Shown here: piece after piece, positions 1-5,112 of the stretch
Layout of the letters: every line of letters starts with the position of its first letter
How positions within the stretch are numbered: position 1 is the first letter of the stretch
Source of the DNA: an uncultured Eubacteriales bacterium
GTDB taxonomy: Bacteria > Bacillota_A > Clostridia > Lachnospirales > Lachnospiraceae
DNA length: 9,469 nt
Assembly: GCA_902803345.1 (NCBI GenBank)
Contig: CADCPV010000093.1
Coordinates: forward strand, 1-9,469
Direction of reading: 5' to 3'
Translations under genes and position numbers: made by a program
The notes under the pieces: model-generated
What the model was told of the DNA's origin: nothing
The model's input: only the letters and a program-made list of their open reading frames with translations
The model's database searches: none

Positions 1-89
1 ACCGCTGAAAAACAGTCAAAATCGAAGAGAAAAAGTGCTATTTAATCTCGTTTTGGCTCGAAAAAGGAGTTGTTGACCAAACACTATTT

Positions 90-281
90 ATGGATATTTT
101 TTCCGAAGATGCTTTCGAAAACAGGCGGGAGTATATATGCGGCTACTACAAAAGCGGCAATCATGGGGATCTTCACAGAGAGTATCAGTACCTGACGAAG
201 GAAAGATCCGACAGATTTGTTAATGAGACAGCAGATAAATTGCCGGAAATCCTGGGGGACTGCAGTTGGAAATCTATGTAA
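90..281 (+). CDS. small hypothetical protein, possibly the 3' end of a damaged gene
   Basis: This is a 63-residue reading frame with no family I recognise. It is charged and aromatic-rich, with no membrane segment or signal peptide. Its last third looks helical (LTKERSDRF, then a leucine/proline stretch). The ATG at 90 has a poor ribosome site: the only purine-rich candidate, AAAGGAG at about 63-69, lies 20 bases upstream. The same frame stays open leftward to a TGA at 6-8 without another ATG, GTG or TTG, so this may be the tail of a longer, frameshifted gene rather than a complete one. A TTGACC / TATTTT promoter-like pair (73-78 and 95-100) would instead place transcription start inside the frame and argue against translation from 90. 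The 3' end overlaps the next gene by 16 bases, which suggests coupled translation if the frame is real. Base use looks coding, but the call is weak. Confidence 0.4.
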   Translation: MDIFSEDAFENRREYICGYYKSGNHGDLHREYQYLTKERSDRFVNETADKLPEILGDCSWKSM

Positions 282-712
282 TGACATACGGACACCCCTT
301 GTGGGATGAAACCGCTTCATACGCAGAAAACTGTTCATGGAAGGCGGGACCGTATCTTTCGAAAAAAATGAGGAACAACGGGTTTTCGGAAACCGAACGG
401 GTACTGGTGGCGACAAAAAACCGCAGGCCTGTCGGTTACTGCACCTTTTCCATGAAAGATGAGCTTCCGGAGGATTCGGATTATTCTCCGTTCATCGGCT
501 TTGTTTTTGTCGATGAGAAACAAAGAGGCAGAAGGATCTCGGAAAAGTTGATCGGAAAAGCTCTCGATTACGCAAAATCCATAGGCTACGAAACGGTGTA
601 TATCCTCAGCGGCGAAATCGGGCTTTACGAAAAATACGGGTTCGTAAAAATCGGGGACGAAGAGACTGTCTACGGGACAAGGGACCAGTTGTTTCGAAAA
701 AAGACGGTGTGA
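266..712 (+). CDS. GNAT-family N-acetyltransferase
   Basis: A cytoplasmic GNAT-fold acetyltransferase that would transfer acetyl from acetyl-CoA to an amine; the substrate is unknown. The 148 residues match the usual single-domain length. Seen in order: an N-terminal segment with YGHPLW (residues 8-13) and CSWKAG (23-28), a beta strand with GYCTF (57-61), beta4 with FIGFVFVDE (76-84), the acetyl-CoA loop QRGRRIS (86-92), and the C-terminal LYEKYGF motif (120-126). The loop is degenerate: the usual R-x-x-G-x-G/A reads R-G-R-R-I-S, so the second glycine is Arg90 and the last position is Ser92. I chose the TTG at 266 because GGGGA (255-259) sits six bases upstream and the protein then begins at the expected N-terminal strand. 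An ATG at 281 overlaps the stop of the previous frame (TAATG) and is the alternative start. The family call is firm; the substrate is not inferable. Confidence 0.88.
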   Translation: MEIYVMTYGHPLWDETASYAENCSWKAGPYLSKKMRNNGFSETERVLVATKNRRPVGYCTFSMKDELPEDSDYSPFIGFVFVDEKQRGRRISEKLIGKALDYAKSIGYETVYILSGEIGLYEKYGFVKIGDEETVYGTRDQLFRKKTV

Positions 713-867
713 TCCGAACATTCAAATCTGCCGGTGTATTGCAAAAGCCGGTCAGCGCAGATGACAGGGCCTGGGATACTTAAAAAGAAATGACTCCTGT
801 CAGGCTTCTCAAAAAAAACCCGGGGATTTTCCCGCAGCAAAGGGAATGAAAGGAGATCAAAGGCGGC

Positions 868-2424
868 ATGAATGACTGCAGAATCGATTTCAGGCGTTTT
901 ATCGGTCCCGGGCTTGTCTGGGCAGCCGGGCTTCTTCTTGTTTTCATATACGCGCCCAAAACAGTAAATCTCAACGGCATGGTCGCGCTGGGTTTTCTGG
1001 GATTGTGCGCCGGCACCTTCTGGGCACTGTTTGCGCTGTACCGCGAATATGACAAGACAGGCAGGGAATGGCCGGATTTTTTGGAGAGATTCTTTCCAAA
1101 TTACCCGATAATGGAAGACAACAGCGAGCTGACCCAAAGGCTGAGCGGATTCCGGAAGAGCTACAGCGACTTCCTTTCAAGCGGAAAGGAGGAAAAAAAC
1201 AGTTCTCTTCAGGACTACGCGTCCCAGCTGATGTGGCACAGTACTGCACTTCAGAAAAAGCGCCTGATGAAAAACAACCTGACCCTTGAGATGGATTCCG
1301 TACGCAGAGCCTATTCGGACAAAGAAAGCTGTGTCAGGCAGAACAGGTATTTTGACGGCAGATACAGGGTGAATGACATCTATGAGGAGATTTCGGCCTT
1401 AAGGACAGTTAAAAAGGACGGGAAGATCCTGAAACGCATGAAGGACAGTGAAGTGGCGCATTTCACCCTGCTTTCCGCAAACCAGATCGGCGGAGACCTG
1501 ATCACATGTCCAAGCTGCGGGAATCCGACCACAAGGGCGAATCTTCTTGACGGCTGTGATTACTGCGGCACCCGGTTTACTGTCGAAGATATGGAAAACA
1601 GGGTTGACAGCTTCGGGTTAAGACGGGATTTTCTGACGAACGAGAGCAAAAGCGATGCAGTCAGAGAATTGATGTTTCCCTGGACAACCCTTCTTATAAT
1701 GCTTCCTCTGATTTACTTTGGTCTGATCGGGGCATTCGCATACATGCCCGGCACCAATATCTTCCTGAGACTGATAACGGGACTTCTGGCTGCAGGACTA
1801 TTGGGGCTTCTCGGATGGTGTCTCAAATCAATATTTGTGACATTGCTCACCCCGCTGCTTCTTTTGATCAGCGCGTCCTCAAAATCGATAAAGAGGAAGC
1901 TGATATACAGCCGCGACCAGGAGGAGATTCAGGAGCAGAAAATGGCAGATCTGGTTCGGAGGACGGATCCGTTATTCTCGATTCAGAGTTTCTTTGGGGG
2001 TCTTCAGAACAAACTGTCCGCCGTGCATTATGCGGAAACCCAAAAGCAGATCAACGCGTTTTCCGAAAAAGACCTGTCCGATCTGGCAGAAAAATACAAA
2101 AACGTTGTGGACGTCGATTTCAGAAGCATGACGATGCAGTCTTATGAAACGGACGGAAATTTACAGACTGCGGCTGTCGGCGCAAAGCTTCATATTCTGG
2201 AATACAGAAAAGGCAGGATAAGAGAACGGGATGAAAAGCTGAAAATAACGATGATTAAGGACGCGGGCTGCGAAACGCAGGCCGTCTGCAGCGCGTCTGT
2301 ACTCAGATGCAGAGGCTGCGGCGCCAGTCTTTCGTTAATGGAAGGCAAAACCTGCAAATACTGCGGCCGGGATCTTGACCTGAAACTGTATGACTGGGTG
2401 ATCGCAGATTATAAAATCATGTAA
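868..2424 (+). CDS. membrane protein with two C4 zinc ribbons, possible Tim44-like domain
   Basis: A 518-residue integral membrane protein. Hydrophobic segments lie at about 13-28 and 36-57 (an N-terminal hairpin) and at about 270-292 and 296-335 (two or three passes). Between them is a soluble, charged, helical region (60-200) and a first zinc ribbon: Cys214 and Cys217 (CPSCG) with Cys230 and Cys233 (CDYCG). After the second membrane block comes a soluble domain (about 345-470) with an amphipathic helix, an FSEKDLSDLAEKY-type helix and alternating strands. That pattern resembles the Tim44-like/NTF2-type fold of bacterial zinc-ribbon transport-type proteins; this assignment is inference. A second ribbon closes the protein: Cys481 and Cys484 (CRGCG) with Cys496 and Cys499 (CKYCG). 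The start at 868 has AAAGGAG (849-855) twelve bases upstream and a closer AAAGGCGG. It stands alone, with 155 bases before it and a promoter-bearing gap after it. No enzymatic motif was found and the function is unknown. Confidence 0.85.
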   Translation: MNDCRIDFRRFIGPGLVWAAGLLLVFIYAPKTVNLNGMVALGFLGLCAGTFWALFALYREYDKTGREWPDFLERFFPNYPIMEDNSELTQRLSGFRKSYSDFLSSGKEEKNSSLQDYASQLMWHSTALQKKRLMKNNLTLEMDSVRRAYSDKESCVRQNRYFDGRYRVNDIYEEISALRTVKKDGKILKRMKDSEVAHFTLLSANQIGGDLITCPSCGNPTTRANLLDGCDYCGTRFTVEDMENRVDSFGLRRDFLTNESKSDAVRELMFPWTTLLIMLPLIYFGLIGAFAYMPGTNIFLRLITGLLAAGLLGLLGWCLKSIFVTLLTPLLLLISASSKSIKRKLIYSRDQEEIQEQKMADLVRRTDPLFSIQSFFGGLQNKLSAVHYAETQKQINAFSEKDLSDLAEKYKNVVDVDFRSMTMQSYETDGNLQTAAVGAKLHILEYRKGRIRERDEKLKITMIKDAGCETQAVCSASVLRCRGCGASLSLMEGKTCKYCGRDLDLKLYDWVIADYKIM

Positions 2425-2479
2425 AGACAGGAAGATTTTGGCGGCGCTTTCGGGAAGGGCACTGCCGGAAAAATAATCA

Positions 2480-2508
2480 TTGATTTTCAAAGGCCCATCC
2501 TGTATAAT
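2480..2508 (+). promoter_or_regulatory. sigma-A-type promoter
   Basis: A TTGATT -35 box (2480-2485) is separated by exactly 17 bases from a perfect TATAAT -10 box (2503-2508). Transcription would start near 2515, just upstream of the AGGAG at 2525-2529. It lies in the gap after the zinc-ribbon gene, so it would drive the leader and, if the terminator at 2651-2696 is read through, the acetyltransferase-hydrolase pair. Seen by inspection only; no mapping data. Confidence 0.6.
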
Positions 2509-2538
2509 AACGTTAATCTTAAACAGGAGTACAAAACC

Positions 2539-2565
2539 ATGATCAAAAACGCCGTCATCGGCTAA
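2539..2565 (+). other. 8-codon reading frame MIKNAVIG with a good ribosome site
   Basis: ATG at 2539 is preceded by AGGAG (2525-2529) at nine bases, and the promoter at 2480-2508 would start the message about 25 bases upstream. The frame reads eight codons and ends at TAA (2563-2565). The peptide is exactly how many Gfo/Idh/MocA-type NAD-binding proteins begin (MIKNAVIG, then normally a glycine-rich Rossmann loop), so this may be the surviving 5' end of a lost oxidoreductase gene. The alternative is a true leader peptide ahead of the attenuator-like structure downstream. No further Rossmann sequence follows in any frame I checked. Confidence 0.35.
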
Positions 2566-2574
2566 CTGAATAGA

Positions 2575-2696
2575 GGCGCCGAGCATGCCGGGAGGGATCT
2601 GTCCCCCTTGGTTTTTGTGCGCCGGTTTCAAGTAACTTCTGAGAGTGGGAGCCGCAGGACGCAGCCGCAACGGGAGCTGCTTCGCTGCGGTTTTTT
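2575..2696 (+). ncRNA. candidate structured leader RNA ending in a terminator
   Basis: Between the promoter and the intrinsic terminator the transcript can fold extensively. GGCGC (2575-2579) pairs with GCGCC (2619-2623). Inside it a hairpin pairs 2588-2597 with 2602-2611 around the four-base loop TCTG, with one A-C mismatch and two G-U pairs. The 3' part ends in the terminator at 2651-2696. A promoter, short peptide, hairpin and terminator ahead of a gene is the layout of an attenuator or riboswitch, but I cannot match it to a known riboswitch class. It may equally be decayed sequence. Together with the rest of 2425-2755 it holds no convincing protein-coding gene. Confidence 0.3.
2651..2696 (+). 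terminator. intrinsic terminator
   Basis: The outer stem CCGCAG (2652-2657) pairs with CTGCGG (2685-2690). The inner stem GCAGC (2661-2665) pairs with GCTGC (2676-2680) around a ten-base loop. Six T residues follow directly (2691-2696). It lies 60 bases before the acetyltransferase start, so it would stop transcripts from 2480-2508 unless anti-termination occurs. It could also end leftover transcription from the zinc-ribbon gene. Confidence 0.72.
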
Positions 2697-2755
2697 ATGT
2701 GCTTTTTATGCGAAAATGAACGAAAATGAAAATACGGGAACAAAGGAGGATTGTG

Positions 2756-3253
2756 ATGCGTAACGAACAGATTCATCTGGAAAAAATAACATGGGACAAT
2801 TATTCCAAAATCTGCAAACTGCGGGTTACAAAGGAACAGGACGATTTTGTCGCGAGAAACGAATGGAGCCTTGTCCATGCTTATGTCGCGATTTCCGAGG
2901 GAGTAACCACACCCTATCCTTTTGGAATCTATCTGGGGAAAAAGCCTGTCGGGTTTGTAATGATCGGCTATAACGGCTATGAGGAGGGCGACCCGGAGTT
3001 CATGAAGAACAGCTATTTCATCTGGCGCTTCATGATCGACAGGAGATACCAGGGAAACGGATACGGACGGCAGGCATTCCAGCTGGTACTGGACTTTGTC
3101 AGAACGTTTCCGTGCGGCCCGTCGGACATCTGTTGGCTGTCTTACGAGCCGGAGAACCTGGCCGCGAAAAATCTGTATGCGTCCTTCGGCTTCGTGGAAG
3201 CCCCGGAGGGCTATGTGGAAGGTGAGGAAATGCCCGCGATTTTGAAGCTGTGA
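2756..3253 (+). CDS. GNAT-family acetyltransferase, BltD-like (polyamine type)
   Basis: A 165-residue cytoplasmic GNAT enzyme, predicted to acetylate an amine with acetyl-CoA. The overall pattern resembles the spermine/spermidine acetyltransferase BltD of Bacillus: an N-terminal LEKITWDNY segment, a beta strand GKKPVGFVMIGY (61-72), then FIWRFMID (88-95) leading into the acetyl-CoA loop Q99-G-N-G102-Y-G104 with Arg105. The C-terminal part has SYEPEN (129-134), AAKNLY (136-141) and SFGFVE (143-148). All canonical loop glycines are present, unlike the GNAT at 266-712. I chose ATG 2756 because AAAGGAGG (2742-2749) sits six bases before it; the frame is open to an earlier ATG at 2726 that has no ribosome site. 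The next gene begins 28 bases after the stop, so the two are almost certainly co-transcribed. The polyamine substrate is inferred from resemblance and is not certain. Confidence 0.87.
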   Translation: MRNEQIHLEKITWDNYSKICKLRVTKEQDDFVARNEWSLVHAYVAISEGVTTPYPFGIYLGKKPVGFVMIGYNGYEEGDPEFMKNSYFIWRFMIDRRYQGNGYGRQAFQLVLDFVRTFPCGPSDICWLSYEPENLAAKNLYASFGFVEAPEGYVEGEEMPAILKL

Positions 3254-3281
3254 AACGAGGGGCAGAAGGAGAATATTGATT

Positions 3282-4652
3282 ATGGACAAAAAGTCAATAA
3301 TGGAAAAGCTTGTCTGCGAAGCCCATGAAAAAGGGCTTTTCAACGGCACCTGGCTCTACGCGGAGCATGGCGAAATCATTTCCAAAGGGGCTGTCGGTTT
3401 CCGCGACCCGGAGGACAAACTCCCCATGCAGGAGGACAGCATCTTTGACCTGGCCTCCGTCAGCAAGCAGTTCACTGCCGCGGCAATAATGCTGCTGGTT
3501 CGGAAGGGCTTTGTGGGACTGGAAGACGAGATTACGAAGTATTTTCCGGAGCTCCCTTATCCGGGCGTAACGGTGCGGCAGCTTTTGACCCACACCGGCG
3601 GCGTGCCCGATTATTTTGAGGATATTGAGTTTCTGGTCCGGATCTGGGAAGAAGAACACAGAATCCCGGACAATCATGACATCATCCGCTTCCTCTGCGA
3701 GAGTAAGATTGAAGCCTATTTCGCGCCCGGAGACAGTTTTGAGTATTCCAATTCCGACTACTGCCTGCTGGCGCTGATCGTGGAGCAGGTCTCCGGAATG
3801 TCTTTTGAGGTATTTTTGCAAAAGAATATTTTTGAGCCTACCGGTATGAACGCGACGGCAGTCTGTCATGTGCGCAGGGACGGCTATCCCTCCGACAACT
3901 TCGTGCGTGCGCTGGTGCTGGAGGACGGGCGGTACATTCTTCCGGACGTCTCCAAAAATGATGATGACGTCGTTGCGGAGGATGGGACCAGCGGCGAAGG
4001 CGGCGTGTATTCCAATGTTTTTGATCTGATGATCTGGGACCGGGTGCTGCGTGAGGAGAAACTGCTTACCCGGGAAGAGCAGCAGCTCATGTACACGCCT
4101 GTAAAGCTTAACAGCGGCGAGGTCTATGTGGACGAAGAGGAAGGAACAGGCTACGGCTTCGGCTGGGATATCAGAAACGATGCGGAGCTTGGCCTGATCG
4201 TCTCCCACAGCGGCTGGCATAAAGGCTCCTACGCTCAGTATGAGCGCTTCATCGATGCGGACGGACTGCTCATTATGCTTTACTGCCGCGATCCCGGGGA
4301 TTCTCATGCGAGCCGGGTCTTTTTTGAGGGCATGCGAGGCATTGCAAGGGGCGAGGTGCCCCAGCCCGTATGCACGCTGGAGGAGCGCATGGAGCAGAAC
4401 CCCGACAAATCCGCCTGGGAGAGCTTCTGCGGCAAATACGCCCATGAAGAGGGTGACACTTTCTATCCGGACGAGGTTTATCTGCGGGATGAGAACCTGT
4501 ATGTAAAATGGATGCGCACCCACGGTGACGGCTTTAACTGGAAGCTTTACCCGCTGGGAGATAATGAGTTCGGCATCAAGAAGTTTGATTTCACCATCCG
4601 CTTCGGCGAAGGTCAGCTGACCTGCTTTGACGAGGTCTACAGGAAGCTGTAA
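3282..4652 (+). CDS. serine hydrolase, beta-lactamase class C / penicillin-binding-protein-like
   Basis: A 456-residue member of the serine beta-lactamase-like superfamily (class C, esterase and DD-peptidase relatives). Catalytic motifs are intact: the nucleophile in SVSK (Ser59, Lys62) within DLASVSKQFTA, the YSN motif (Tyr155, Asn157), and HSG (His309-Gly311) in place of the KTG box. LLTHTGGVPDY (about 102-112) and FGWDI (293-297) are typical of the family. After the catalytic domain a C-terminal segment (about 370-456) looks like a small beta-rich accessory domain. There is no signal peptide or lipobox, so it should act in the cytoplasm. That argues against a role in beta-lactam resistance or wall building and towards an esterase or peptidase acting on a small molecule. 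The ATG at 3282 has AAGGAG (3266-3271) ten bases upstream; a TTG at 3276 is in frame but too close. It forms an operon with the acetyltransferase. The true substrate is unknown. Confidence 0.9.
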   Translation: MDKKSIMEKLVCEAHEKGLFNGTWLYAEHGEIISKGAVGFRDPEDKLPMQEDSIFDLASVSKQFTAAAIMLLVRKGFVGLEDEITKYFPELPYPGVTVRQLLTHTGGVPDYFEDIEFLVRIWEEEHRIPDNHDIIRFLCESKIEAYFAPGDSFEYSNSDYCLLALIVEQVSGMSFEVFLQKNIFEPTGMNATAVCHVRRDGYPSDNFVRALVLEDGRYILPDVSKNDDDVVAEDGTSGEGGVYSNVFDLMIWDRVLREEKLLTREEQQLMYTPVKLNSGEVYVDEEEGTGYGFGWDIRNDAELGLIVSHSGWHKGSYAQYERFIDADGLLIMLYCRDPGDSHASRVFFEGMRGIARGEVPQPVCTLEERMEQNPDKSAWESFCGKYAHEEGDTFYPDEVYLRDENLYVKWMRTHGDGFNWKLYPLGDNEFGIKKFDFTIRFGEGQLTCFDEVYRKL

Positions 4653-4734
4653 GCGGCAAAGACCTGTGCTTTGGGATTTCAATTTCGGATTTGTGTCAGA
4701 TGATTAATTGCCGCGGATGCATTATATTGTGCGA

Positions 4735-4784
4735 ATTCCGATAAAACGGAATGCCCATTCCGACTCACCGGCGCGACTATTCCG
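4735..4784 (+). repeat. left-arm ATTCCG boxes, 22-base period
   Basis: Three ATTCCG boxes start at 4735, 4757 and 4779, one every two helical turns, with degenerate C/G-rich sequence between. A fourth partial ATTC occurs at 4798. They are direct repeats within the arm and inverted relative to the right arm, as expected for transposase-binding sites at an insertion-sequence end. Confidence 0.7.
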
Positions 4785-4925
4785 ATTTCATCGGCGTATT
4801 CTTTGGCGTTGCCGCTTAACTGTTCATCCCCATGCTCCTGGCAGGCAGTCAAGGGCGCTGAAAGCGGCGTAAGTAGTCCCTTGACGGGCTGTTTAGGGGC
4901 ATGGTACTCCATCATGACAAGGCAA

Positions 4926-5009
4926 CGCCATTTGACTGGAATAAGCACGCCGTTTGAGCGGAATGATCACGCCGTTCATTTCGGAATGGCCGCGCCGTTT
5001 GGCCGGAAT
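4926..5009 (+). repeat. right-arm CGGAAT boxes, 22-23-base period
   Basis: Four units of about 22 bases follow the pattern CGCC-g-TTT-N5-GGAAT. The GGAAT boxes end at 4942 (TGGAAT variant), 4964, 4987 and 5009. The outermost unit CGCCGTTTGGCCGGAATT is the reverse-complement counterpart of the leftmost left-arm unit AATTCCGATAAAACGG. The units are more alike here than on the left. Confidence 0.7.
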
Positions 5010-5037
5010 TTGCAATTATATTGCGCAGTTATGTTTC

Positions 5038-5074
5038 ATGCCGCCTGGTTTCTGATTGAACAGGCGGCATTTTT
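5038..5074 (+). terminator. perfect 10-bp hairpin with T tract
   Basis: ATGCCGCCTG (5038-5047) and CAGGCGGCAT (5061-5070) are perfect inverted repeats around a 13-base loop, followed by T at 5070-5074. On the + strand this is a classical intrinsic terminator that would stop transcription entering from the left. The -35 box of the kinase promoter lies in its loop and stem, so the palindrome could also serve as an operator. Confidence 0.65.
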
Positions 5075-5084
5075 ATGTTATCAT
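5056..5084 (+). promoter_or_regulatory. promoter of the hybrid kinase gene
   Basis: TTGAAC (5056-5061), 17 bases, then TATCAT (5079-5084). The start of transcription would be near 5091, giving a leader of about 20 bases before the GTG start. The -35 box overlaps the hairpin at 5038-5074. Any protein bound to that palindrome would compete with RNA polymerase. Confidence 0.5.
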
Positions 5085-5112
5085 CAAATCGGTATCTTTA
5101 ACAAGGAACGGG

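Larger units (their letters stand above)
4712..5030. mobile_element. transposase-less foldback element with IS21-like ends
   Basis: A roughly 320-base non-coding block of nested inverted symmetry. The left arm has ATTCCG at 4735, 4757 and 4779, exactly 22 bases apart. The right arm has the complementary GGAAT box ending at 4942, 4964, 4987 and 5009 (22, 23, 22 apart), each preceded by a CGCC-TTT-like stretch. Inside these arms TGGCGTTGCC (4804-4813) mirrors GGCAACGCCA (4921-4930) perfectly. At the centre GTCAAGGG (4848-4855) mirrors CCCTTGAC (4878-4885). Multiple about-20-base end repeats at both ends are a known trait of IS21-family elements, but here istA and istB are absent and only about 110 bases separate the arms. 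Exact ends and target duplication are not resolved. It fills most of the 460-base gap between the hydrolase and the kinase. Confidence 0.5.

Noticed and set aside
762..834. TGACAGG/CCTGTCA inverted repeat and the CGGG-GATTTT-CCCG hairpin next to an A tract
   Set aside because: The first has a 27-base loop and no T tract. The second would be a weak terminator only on the - strand, where there is no gene to stop.
2643..2660. AGAGTGGGAGCCGC resembling the conserved T-box motif
   Set aside because: It departs from the AGGGTGGNACCGCG consensus at several places, the complementary CCCT strand of the antiterminator is missing, and the leader is too short for a normal Stem I.
2555..3349. A 264-codon antisense open frame across the acetyltransferase
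   Set aside because: It spans the terminator at 2651-2696 and the real acetyltransferase in reverse, and its sequence has no recognisable fold.
3294..4682. A 462-codon open frame antisense to the hydrolase gene
   Set aside because: It mirrors the intact SxxK/YxN/HxG hydrolase frame, has no domain pattern or ribosome site, and is explained by the codon bias of the + strand gene.
4679..4948. An 89-codon - strand frame inside the repeat element
   Set aside because: It is made of the inverted-repeat sequence itself, has no transposase motif, and no ribosome site stands out.
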